DNA from: Eutreptiella sp. 'Long Island Sound 2002' | Lineage: Eukaryota; Euglenozoa; Euglenophyceae; Eutreptiales; Eutreptiaceae | Length of the DNA: 64,000 nt | NCBI GenBank assembly: GCA_964036045.1 | Contig: OZ038382.1 | Location: 154,206,961-154,270,960, forward strand | Direction of reading: 5' to 3' | Program-made: the position numbers and the translations under genes | Notes under the pieces: model-generated | The model's database searches: none | What the model was told of the DNA's origin: nothing | The model's input: the letters and a program-made list of their open reading frames with translations, nothing else | Shown here: positions 1 to 8,299 of the stretch, one piece after another | How positions within the stretch are numbered: position 1 is the first letter of the stretch | How the letters are laid out: every line of letters begins with the position of its first letter

Positions 1-199
1 GTCGGGAGCTGCAGGGGGTTGTATGGGGCTGTGTGCTCTAGCTGTGTACTCAAAACCGGCCTTAAGATTCCTGCTCCTTCAGTGATTTTATTCTCCCTGC
101 GTAAAATCCTTTTTTTTTTGTCTGGGAGTGGGACCCAGGGCCTTGAGTCCCCCCCCCCCCCACTTCGTAAAATTCAGTGCCTCCGAGCGAATCTATTCC

Positions 200-272
200 A
201 GTCAGCGGCTGGACGGCTTTGCCAAAAAGGGTCAGCCGCCCACAGACTCCACAGCCGTCCAGCCGCTGACTG
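200..272. repeat. Inverted repeat, 20-bp perfect arms
   Basis: Positions 200-219 (CAGTCAGCGGCTGGACGGCT) are the exact reverse complement of 253-272, separated by a 33-base loop. The arms are GC-rich and would form a very stable hairpin. No target-site duplication is visible in the flanks. It could be a tiny foldback element or a structured RNA. No gene is recognised in the first 470 bases. Confidence 0.85.
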
Positions 273-468
273 CGTTATCAGTCTGCATTGTTTGATCTGC
301 AAGTGCACTTGCATCTGTGTGTTATAGGTGTGTCTCCCGGCTTTCCCTTATGCCACCACTCAACAATTTTAGTGTGGTTAGACCCAAAATATGGGGCCGC
401 TGATGTATTTATACACATGAAATGCTTCAATGCTGCTCAAAAATTTCTTGCCGCCCTCAATTGTGCAT

Positions 469-628
469 ACCACCACACCACACCACACCGCACCACACCA
501 CACCACACCACACCACACCACACCACACCACACCACACCACACCACACCACACCACACCACACCACACCACACCACACCATACCACACCACACCACACCA
601 CACCACACCACACCACACCACACCACAC
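469..628. repeat. (ACACC)n pentanucleotide microsatellite
   Basis: About 32 nearly perfect copies of ACACC, with two single-base variants (near 489 and 582). It stays open in several frames on both strands and yields meaningless histidine/threonine/proline or valine/tryptophan/cysteine repeats. A second array is at 10977 and an opposite-strand one near 11982. Confidence 0.97.
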
Positions 629-1077
629 CCTGCGTACTCCCCAGCTCTACTCATGGGCTGGGTGCCACGTGCGAAGCCCTGGACGACAGGGCCAGCGCAC
701 TGCCTTAGCGGCGGTGTACTAACAGTGTCGGGTTTATGCGTACACCAGCGCCAAGCACCATCCCCCGGGATCCCACGGCCCCGTAGTACTGGCGGCCTAG
801 GCCTCGGGAACCGGTCAGCGACCCGTAGAGAAGCCGACCGCAACGGCCTCTCCTCCGCTCCTCCCACATACACCACCGGCACTCCATGCCCCCCAGTGGC
901 AGCACCACGTGCCAACTCCCCCCCATCCAGCCCCGCTCGCACCCCTGTGCCCCCACCTCATCCGTACGCGGCAGCGGGTGGTGGATGAGGTGTCCTTGCC
1001 GACATGGATGCCGGGCCGATGCTCGGGGACAACCCCCATACTGATGCGGGGCCCTGGCGGGCTGAGAGTGGGGGCTA

Positions 1078-1814
1078 TGGCGGCCCCTGCCCCCTGGATA
1101 GAGGTGTTTACCACCCAGTACGGCGACGTCACGCAAGTCGTCGTCCCCCCCACCATCTACGAGGCGGTACAAGCTCGGGGTACCACCACTTGGGGGATCT
1201 ATACGTGGCATACCACCGGGTCGTCGGGGAGCGGGCCCTGAAGGAAAGGGCACCCATCCGCAAAGGTATCCCCGGCCTCAGAGCGTGGCTTGCCTACCAC
1301 AGTGGCGTCTTGGTGCCCGTCCTACGGGAACCCACACCGCGGTGGCAGGCTGCTCCCAAGGACTAGATCCCGAGTGCTGTACCCCGCGTACCCCGCGGAG
1401 GCAGTCATCGGGGGCCGGTTGGCCAAGACCACCAAGACGGAGACCGTGTACCACAGGGGGTTTGCGGTCAAGGTCGCTACAACCATGAAGGACGCCATGG
1501 AGGCCGAAAACTGGACGCCGGAGCTCCGGGTGTACTGCCAGCCCCCGGATGCGCCGCCGAGCGACACCAGACTGCACCGCCTCCTGGTGGCCCTTCTGGG
1601 TGTGCAGGTGCAGGTCAATGCACCTCTACACGCCCGGCTGTGGGATGACCACCAGCATGTGCTCTTGGACCAACTACAGGGCACGGGGGTGCGGATACCC
1701 ACCATCGTCTCTTGGGGGTGCAAACCTGACATCCAAAGGTGTTGGTTACGCCTGTCTACATACCCTCCTTGGGATGGTGGTGGTAGTTCATTTTGGGTGG
1801 GGTCGATTATATGA
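1078..1814 (+). pseudogene. Broken open frames, unrecognised protein
   Basis: Three protein-like stretches follow each other in different frames: 1078-1241 (begins MAAPAPWIEVF), about 1198-1366 (contains RAWLAYHSGVLVPVL), and 1377-1730 (contains AKTTKTETVYHRGFAVKV and LLDQLQGTGVRIPTIVSWG). The mixed charge and hydrophobicity and GC-rich third positions look like former coding sequence broken by frameshifts. I recognise no family. It may be the start of the decayed element that follows, or a separate relic. Chance open frames in GC-rich DNA are the alternative. Confidence 0.25.
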
Positions 1815-1844
1815 GCACCTAAGTGTGCTTAATAGTGCAGGGTA

Positions 1845-1866
1845 GTTTCACTGTCAACAGTGAAAC
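1845..1866. repeat. 22-bp palindrome, copy 1
   Basis: Perfect 10-base arms GTTTCACTGT and ACAGTGAAAC around a 2-base core CA. This is the reference form of a motif found eleven times between 1845 and 7423. The 2-base core (TG or CA) makes copies orientable; this one is in the CA orientation. Confidence 0.95.
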
Positions 1867-1943
1867 TCTGCCTTGCTCCTCAACATATGAAATAGTGTCA
1901 AGGACCGGAGCACATAGCTGCAGGAACTCGATGACCGGAAGTA

Positions 1944-1965
1944 GTTTCACTGTTGACAGTGAAAC
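1944..1965. repeat. 22-bp palindrome, copy 2
   Basis: Perfect arms, core TG (opposite orientation to copy 1). The pairing extends outward to TAGTTTCAC...GTGAAACTA (1942-1967). It lies 78 bases after copy 1. Confidence 0.95.
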
Positions 1966-2127
1966 TAGTTGCGATACTGTGGCATATGTGTGTGTAATGA
2001 GAAAACGGTAACGGGCGTCAAACATAGGAGTCGCCTCCGCCCACTTTCCCAAGCACAATCTTGAGTCCTCTTTGAACTCCCGGAGTCAGTTAAAAAAAAA
2101 CAAAAAAAAGGCAACAGGCATCAAACA

Positions 2128-2149
2128 CTTTCACTGTTGACAGTGAAAC
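2128..2149. repeat. 22-bp palindrome, copy 3
   Basis: Core TG; the only change is C for G at the first base. It follows an A-rich stretch (2092-2109). Confidence 0.92.
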
Positions 2150-2257
2150 TATTTCCCATATTGTGGTGTCCAGGGGTGAACAGGGAAAACAGGTAAAGTG
2201 AATTAAATTTTTGGAAGAGGCCTGTAAAAAACGCGACCGGAAATATAGCCGGACTGT

Positions 2258-2430
2258 TGTCTGGTCCAATGGTTACCACCCTCGTCTCGTACTAATGGGG
2301 GCTAGGTTCGATTCCCAGTAGATCCCCCCTCCTAGCCACCATGTGGCATACCACACTTGTACATGGTCACCCACCAGGCATGGTAAGTGCCCCGTTGCAG
2401 GGGGGTTACACAACTACTACTACCAAACCG
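2258..2430 (+). repeat. tRNA-derived SINE-like sequence
   Basis: An A-box-like TGGTCCAATGGTT (about 2263) and a B-box GGTTCGATTCC (about 2306) are spaced as in a tRNA gene. The B-box sits in a T-arm-like stem with one mismatch. The acceptor stem does not pair and the anticodon loop is about 13 bases, so this is not a functional tRNA gene. A non-tRNA body of about 90 bases follows and ends in a short ACT repeat near 2411-2425, as SINE tails do. No clear target-site duplication was found. Confidence 0.45.
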
Positions 2431-2715
2431 GTAGGTTTTACACATGTTTTCTAGTATATAGTTGACCATGTGGCCAGACACCGGATTTCTGCCCTAGTGG
2501 TAGGAAAAGTACTCCACCAGGACTTGGAGGCATCAATAGAGTTGTACCAGATCCGTTATGTCCTTGTAGCTTCCTTGTGGTTGTGGTGCATGGGGGGACA
2601 GTGGGGTGCCAGGTGAAGATCTTATTGACATTGTGCCCCCCCAATGTGCTTGCATTCACTCTATTGTCCACCTGCCTTTCAGGTGGGAGGCATGCACACC
2701 ACTAGATCACAAGGA

Positions 2716-2737
2716 CTTTCACTGTCAACAATGAAAC
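2716..2737. repeat. 22-bp palindrome, copy 4
   Basis: Core CA, with two arm changes (first base C, and A for G in the right arm). It lies upstream of the open frame starting at 2924. Confidence 0.88.
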
Positions 2738-2838
2738 CACTTACAGCCACTTCCTGTTAGCACCACATGTTGTCTTTCACCCTCTGCACAAGTTCTGCTA
2801 GTCTGTTATTGTGCCAGCTGACACCTTCTCACAACTAA

Positions 2839-2860
2839 TTTTCACTGTCAACTGTGAAAC
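2839..2860. repeat. 22-bp palindrome, copy 5
   Basis: Core CA, with two arm changes (first base T, and T for A in the right arm). A pyrimidine-rich tract and an AG (about 2914) follow before the ATG at 2924, so this copy may also lie in an intron. Confidence 0.88.
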
Positions 2861-2923
2861 CACTGGTTGCTGTCTGCTTGTTCTGTCTGTATGTGATCTG
2901 CCTTTGACGCCCCAGAGGGCATT

Positions 2924-3793
2924 ATGGCTGACAGAGCGCCTCCCCGTTCAGTCTACGAGTCTTGTGCTCGGGGTTGTATGATGTCCTGGACCGGGCTGAA
3001 ATGTACCAAGACGGGGACTGGTGGAGTGCGCTCTTGGGGGAGGACTAGCTTTGACTCGTGTGGAGATGGCCCTGGGGTTGCGTCTGAATTCTCGAACAAG
3101 ACGAAGTATTGCGGAACTGAAGCAAGACTGGTCGAGTCGTGGGTCCAAGCAATGGCTATTGCGCTTCGTGCTTGCTGCCTTCAAGCTCTTCCGCTGCATG
3201 CTGGTGCTGGCAAAGCCAATGACATTGGCACAAACGGTCCCCGGTACAGGGGTTATGACAGCACTGACCAAGGAATAGCGGCTTCAGTTGCGGGGAAGTG
3301 GATTTGTACTCCATCGGGAACCACCATTGGCCAACCGGTTGCCCTTGCACAAGAGGAGATCCGCCAAGAAATGACACAAGGATGCTATGTGACATGGGTA
3401 GACCAGTTTTGCAAGAGCCGGTACAGCAAAAATCTAGATGGATCACGGGACATCTCCTTGTCGTGCACCGCTGTCGCTGTCCTCACGGGCTTGTTGGTGA
3501 GATTATCATACGCTGGGTGGCCTTCCGCAGAGAAATTGACAACACAGGTCAAGGACGTGCCACTACATATGCGGGACTCGGTCAGCGAGTTTTTGACTGT
3601 TGTGCAAGGCCCGGGATCGGATCGGCTGCCCCTTGGTCTTCTTCGCTGTCCGTTGGATATTCGCCGGGGTAACCCCAGGACTTCATCATGGCAGCCGTAC
3701 GGGTTATGGGTCATCAATGTCACCAAGACGGCGGGATTGGGGGACGTGTTTGTCCGGTTATTGCACGACAATCCTGGGAACGGAACCCAGTGA
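2924..3793 (+). pseudogene. Element ORF 1, unrecognised, probably decayed
   Basis: A 289-codon open frame starts at 2924 and ends at TGA 3791-3793. The second half reads like a real protein (contains TQGCYVTWVDQFCKSRYSK and RDISLSCTAVAVLTGLLVR). The first third does not: there, other frames look more coding (2980-3045 with MYQDGDWWSALLGED; 3048-3278 with RTRRSIAELKQDW and LLRFVLAAFKLFRCM). I read this as an old coding region with at least two early frameshifts. The protein-like sequence then moves to another frame (3780-3940, contains VILCDMNILWRVAKVVYN). I recognise no family by sight; transposon origin is inferred from context. Confidence 0.35.
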
Positions 3794-3992
3794 AGGTAAT
3801 ACTTTGTGACATGAACATATTGTGGAGGGTTGCGAAGGTTGTGTACAATAGGGAGCATGCTGCTTCCCCAGTACGCGGTGCGCTCCGTGACATATGCCCT
3901 GTCTATGGGATGGCACGCATACAAGGCGTGTGTTTGCTTTATACCAGGCTTTTTCACCTTTTTTTATCTTCCTGGAGTATGATTGCTTCTTA

Positions 3993-5150
3993 ATGGATCC
4001 AGCTGCCACACAGGTGTACCAGTACCTCCCTCTCATTGTCCCGGAGAGGCTCATTCTCTCGTGCTACCTTCCGTACCCCGCATTGCAGTCTCAATTCGAC
4101 CCTGGCTTCCGGGGTTTCACCGTTGACAGTGAAACTTCCCTATGGAAGGAGCGCCGGGAGGCCCTGCGGGAATCATTGCAGGTTTATAAACCTGCTGTCT
4201 TGCAGTTAGGGATAATGGTGCGGGACTGCTCCTGGAGACATTGGGCCTCTGCCACTGGTGTTGCAGCATGCAAGGTTTTAGAATGTAGCCTGTTTCTGCC
4301 GCGGAAGATCAAGCCGACATGTAGTGATGGCAACTATAAGAACACGATCCGCATTGCTCTCTTTCTGTGTAGTTCCTTCCATGATGCATTGCCAGGTACT
4401 GCACATGTTGAAGAGAAAGGGGAATCTATGCTGTCTCGTCTTGTGAACGCATCAAAGCATGATCTCAGTGCTACCGCACAGGAGGAATAGGAGTCCCTAT
4501 TTTTAACCATCAAAAAGGCTCGACAAGGAACCACGTTCCAGCAAAAGCCCCATGTAAATTTGGGATGTGTCCAAACGGTGCAGGGTAGGTTGCAACATTT
4601 GTTGCATTGTTTGACCTCAGGCACCGCCCCATTGATAGATATCAGAACCAGTGAGATGGAGGATAATCCTAACGCCGCTTGTGTAACAGGTACCAATATT
4701 TGGCCAGACAGTTTCGAGTTTCCACCTGCCCTTATGGACTCAACAAGCCTGGTTGAGTCGGAGTATATTGTACTGCACCAAAGCCTTCACAGTCTTTTTT
4801 ACCTCTGTGGCAAGGCGTTTGACAAGGCAGACCACCGGGCAGTAGCTGATTAGATGGTGCAGCACCAACAACCACCCCGTGGCCGTGACTACATTTCCCT
4901 TTTTGATGACTATGCAAGAAAAGCCGCATGCCTACACGGCATGCTACCACGCGATGCTACGGCTTTGGGACTGCCTATTTGGGAAAAGGTACCCCGAAAA
5001 CGCAAAAGAGCAGGTGGCGTTGGTGACCAAAACGGGTCTCAGTCCGACTCCGGAGATGATGTCAACCTTGATGCCGTGGCATTGGGTGACAATGAGTTGT
5101 GCTATGTCGATTCTGAAAGCGATGACGACGACTGTATCTTAGTGGGGTAG
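3993..5150 (+). pseudogene. Element ORF 2: 386-codon frame with two in-frame TAG stops
   Basis: From the ATG at 3993 one frame runs to TAG 5148-5150, interrupted only by TAG at 4488-4490 and TAG at 4851-4853. No frameshift separates the three open pieces, so this is probably one former protein with two nonsense mutations. The N-terminal part contains WKERREALRESLQVYKP. The C-terminal part carries a basic, nuclear-localisation-like stretch (PRKRKR) and an acidic tail (DSESDDDD). Palindrome copy 6 lies inside this frame and is translated as FTVDSET, unless a short intron removes it. The family is not recognised. Readthrough is possible but less likely, because the BART gene in this window ends with TAG. 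Confidence 0.5.
4114..4135. repeat. 22-bp palindrome, copy 6
   Basis: Core TG, one arm change (C for T at base 8). It is located within element ORF 2, where the frame stays open through it. Confidence 0.92.
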
Positions 5151-5321
5151 GGCTGGTGATGCTTTGGAACACGGATGTATAGTGGCTAATGGACCTGTCA
5201 TATTGCCAATAGTTGCGGTTCCACACTATGTCAATTGTGAAGCAGGTTGGAGTGTATCACACGACAATTATGCAATGGTGAGGAGATCATAATGACACGA
5301 ATAGCATAGAGTCACAGAGCA

Positions 5322-5343
5322 CTTTCACTGTTGACAATGAAAC
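5322..5343. repeat. 22-bp palindrome, copy 7
   Basis: Core TG, two changes. It lies in the non-coding spacer between element ORF 2 and the four-exon gene. Apart from copies 7 and 8 I see nothing supportable between 5151 and 5932. Confidence 0.88.
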
Positions 5344-5811
5344 CCTTGGGAAACAAGGGTCCGAAATGGGGGATGGTGCATACGGTGACTGGCATCCAGT
5401 GCAACGTTCTGCGCGTGTGTTGCATGACGCTTGTGGTTTCCCTCCCCATTGCCTGTTGTGGGTCTGTTGTCCATGTACCGCGCATTCAAAAGGTGCCAAC
5501 ATGATATCACTCATGGTAGCATTGCACCAGTGCAAGATTAATTTGCGCCTTTATTGTGCATCCCTTGGCAGAAAGGAACCAATGCAAGTAAACGAGAAGC
5601 AAGTGTCACGATGTTGCAACACCAGGGTACACAATGTCAGCTTCAAGACCTGCTGGTTGCTCTAACTCTTGCGTTCAACAACAAATTCAGAAATTTGAAA
5701 ATAGCCAGAACAAGGTGAACCCAGTATCTGGCTGATAGTGACAAACGAAAACCAGTGCCCCATTGATAACCAAAGACACATACTGCTTTGAACCAAATTG
5801 CCTACAACACA

Positions 5812-5833
5812 GTTTCACTGTTGACGGTAAAGC
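5812..5833. repeat. 22-bp palindrome, copy 8
   Basis: Core TG, two changes in the right arm. It lies about 100 bases upstream of the ATG at 5933, in the presumed leader or promoter of the four-exon gene. Confidence 0.85.
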
Positions 5834-6433
5834 ACCGTTAGAAAAGGTGCCTCGGACGGGCAATTTCATGGTGTTTTGGGCTAGTTTTCTCCTACTTGTG
5901 GCTCGTCCTTGCTCTCTGAAGGATCCAATAAAATGGAGGACCCCCGTGATCCGCATGTGGAGCCTCAGCACCCGGACCAGGCAGTCGGCCACACAACGGA
6001 ATCCGGTGAAGTGCCTCCAGATGAGTCGGGTGTCAGTGGCGTTGATGGCGAAAAACAAGAAGATGACAAACGGGAGCGCAGTTCTAGCGGTGAAGCAGAT
6101 GCTGATGGTCAGGAAAGTGGTTTGGGTGAGGAGGAGGAGGAGAGTTGTGAGTGTGAAGAGGAGGAAGAGGAGGAAGATGAGCAGGAGCAGGAGGGCCACA
6201 CCAAAATGAAATCGCGACCGTGCATCTTGGAGGGTGCAGACACAGAGGCTCAGGTCAAAAAATACATCATTGCCAAGAAATACGTTCATGTTAGCAAGCT
6301 GATCTGGGATGAGGAGCTGAAGTGCGGTCAGTCACAACGAGTACAATGCCCACACCTCGCAAGACTTCGTCGCAGTGTCGCCCACCGAGGGCTGATTGAG
6401 GAGGTCCGCGGTTATCTGCTAGACAGAGGAGGT

Positions 6434-6608
6434 GTATGCCCCATCCAGTGCAAGATTTTGTATTTGCAAAGTGGGATCTGGCATGTCTGATCACCGATCG
6501 TTTCACTGTTGACAGTGAAAGTCTCTTGTCCCGTGGCCCCTTTTTGCATGACACATCCATTTGGTATTCGGCGGACAACACATGTGCGCCATCGTCAAAG
6601 AACTCTAG
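6434..6608 (+). other. Predicted intron 1 of element ORF 3
   Basis: A 175-base intron, GTATGC...CTCTAG, phase 0. It joins ...LLDRGG to LALASPIDKGG. It contains palindrome copy 9, whose end lies 87 bases before the acceptor. Confidence 0.6.
6500..6521. repeat. 22-bp palindrome, copy 9 (intronic)
   Basis: Core TG, perfect except for the last base (G for C). It lies inside predicted intron 1 of element ORF 3. Confidence 0.93.
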
Positions 6609-6935
6609 CTTGCATTGGCATCACCGATTGACAAGGGGGGTCAAGCTGTAGCTGAAAGTGATGTACCCCGAGAAATGCGATTCATCTATGGCGTTATACT
6701 TCGTGAAGACACACCACTAGAAATATGCCGCCTTGCCGCCGGCTTGCACCGAAGGGCCCAGCGGGAAATCTGAGAGACTCCTTTCTCTGAGGTGGCTGCT
6801 GCATTTCTGCAACACTGTGCCGAAATCGTGAAGAGGACCGGCCAGAAGTACGCAACGCCCGATGCTGGTGAGATCTGGGAAGTGGTCAAAGATGTTGGGG
6901 TGCCATACAAGGAGTATATGGACATTGACACAGCG

Positions 6936-7024
6936 GTATGTGGCAAGCGAATGTGCAATGAAAGGGCCTTGTTTCCACTGAGTTTCACTGTCAACAGTGA
7001 AAATACCTCTATCTTGCTCTGTAG
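6936..7024 (+). other. Predicted intron 2 of element ORF 3
   Basis: An 89-base intron, GTATGT...CTGTAG, phase 0. It joins ...YMDIDTA to RTKAVNEWRG. Palindrome copy 10 ends 21 bases before the exon. Confidence 0.65.
6982..7003. repeat. 22-bp palindrome, copy 10 (intronic)
   Basis: Core CA, perfect except for the last base. It lies inside predicted intron 2 of element ORF 3. Confidence 0.93.
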
Positions 7025-7331
7025 CGTACCAAGGCTGTCAATGAGTGGAGGGGTCCGGCACAGTTCTGTGGGATGATACTGGATGTTGGTGACAAGTTCA
7101 CCCTGGCTGTTGCGGCGTTTGACGAGAAGAAGTGTTTCGGTCATGCTGCCCTCAAGGAAAGTGCCGGGCTACCGCGGCCGTACTGTTTGGAGTTTGTCAA
7201 CCGGGTGGCAAGTCCAGGGTCCACGATCAACACAAATACAATCTCTCAGAAGCGCAGGAACCTCAAATGCCTGTATCATGTCCGGAGTCATGTGTTCTGC
7301 CCAAGCAATCCAGAGATCCACGACAACCAAC

Positions 7332-7449
7332 GTATGCTTGTTTCGGTCTTGCAGCATACTCACATTCGTTGTTTCCTCAGTCCGCTGCCTGATGTTGCAC
7401 TGTTTCACCGTCAATAGTGAAACTCCTTTCGTGTCTCATTGCAATGCAG
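7332..7449 (+). other. Predicted intron 3 of element ORF 3
   Basis: A 118-base intron, GTATGC...ATGCAG, phase 1 (an Arg codon is split). It joins ...PEIHDNQ to TEATVRML. Palindrome copy 11 ends 26 bases before the exon. Confidence 0.62.
7402..7423. repeat. 22-bp palindrome, copy 11 (intronic)
   Basis: Core CA with two changes: one creates a G-T wobble in the stem and the other a mismatch. It lies inside predicted intron 3 and is the last copy in the cluster. Confidence 0.9.
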
Positions 7450-7616
7450 GAACTGAGGCCACCGTGCGGATGCTGTGCAACGCGGTGAAGTGGGACGAGA
7501 GGTATTGGGCATTGGGAGCGACAGGCCGCGAGGCACCAAGGTATCGGCTGGGGACTGGTCATCCGACATGGGAAAATGTGCGGAAGGCAAAGTTCTGGCA
7601 GGACCTTGCATGCTGA

Positions 7617-8299
7617 CACACGAAGGACACTTTTCTAAAGCATTGTGTGCTGAGGAGGTTGAAGCTGGTGGTGGGGGAGCTGCATCGGAGCTGGATGGAG
7701 TGTGCACTGCTGCCTTTGCCCGAACCTAGAGGACAATCCACTTCACTGGCGACGTGGGCAAGCATCTGTCTGCGAAGGCCCACCTCCTGTACATTGAGGT
7801 TCCAGAAGGAAGTGAGACATCACTTGTGCCGCCGGGCTTCGGAAAGAAGCTTGCCGCTAAAGGGGTCCCAACAATCCTGTACGGTCCAAATGTGAAGTAC
7901 ACCCTGGCGCGTGTGTTCGAAGAGGCTGCACCACTGCGGGAATGGCGGTACACCTGTATCCGGCTGTGCACCTCCCGAGAAGACCTGCTGTTCACAAGCA
8001 AGAAGCCTAAGCAGTTGATAACACGCACCCTGTGTGCTATCGTGGTGACACCCGGAAGTATTGCACAACATCCGCCATACGCTGCTACAAATTTGGAGTG
8101 GAGGCCATCATGGTTCCGCTGGCTCTTGGGATTGGTGGCCGGAGGCCTTGTGGTACCAAGTGCACCACAGCTGCCGGCAATTGTGGGGATGTTCAGCGCC
8201 CTCCGCAAACCGACACAAGTGGATGGCATGACAGCAGCACTCATTGCTTGTATGCCTGGTTGGTTGTTGAGGCTCTGCATAGGGGCCATGATTTCATAA
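7617..8299 (+). pseudogene. Element ORF 3 continuation, frameshifted
   Basis: After the TGA at 7614-7616 the same frame stays protein-like (KDTFLKHCVLRRLKLVVGEL) to about 7730. Coding character then moves to another frame from about 7738 to 8040 (contains GKHLSAKAHLLYIEVPEGSE and PTILYGPNVKYTLARVFEE). It shifts again near 8040 (contains AIRCYKFGVEAIMVPLAL) and runs into the 41-bp minisatellite. One or both shifts could be unrecognised introns. No family recognised. Confidence 0.35.

Larger units (their letters stand above)
5933..7616 (+). pseudogene. Element ORF 3: broken four-exon gene with palindrome introns
   Basis: Exons 5933-6433, 6609-6935, 7025-7331 and 7450-7616 join with consistent phases (0, 0, 1). 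All three introns start GTATG and end in AG. Exon 1 begins MEDPRDPHVEP, is strongly acidic (Glu-rich run near residues 65-90) and ends LLDRGG. Exon 2 contains REMRFIYGVILREDTPLEI and EIWEVVKDVGVPYKEYMDI. Exon 3 contains CGMILDVGDKFTLAVAAFDE. Exon 4 contains RMLCNAVKWDERYWALG. Exon 2 carries an in-frame TGA at 6771-6773 and exon 4 one at 7614-7616, after which the same frame stays protein-like to about 7730. Both could be CGA to TGA changes, so the gene looks recently inactivated. Each intron holds exactly one copy of the 22-bp palindrome. Function unknown; membership in a mobile element is inferred. Confidence 0.55.

Noticed and set aside
378-988. Several overlapping ORFs of His/Thr/Pro or Val/Trp/Cys repeats
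   Set aside because: Pure translations of the (ACACC)n array in different frames and strands.
5687-6289. 200-codon minus-strand ORF rich in Leu and Phe
   Set aside because: It is the antisense of the Glu-rich exon 1 of element ORF 3, which has consistent splice phases.
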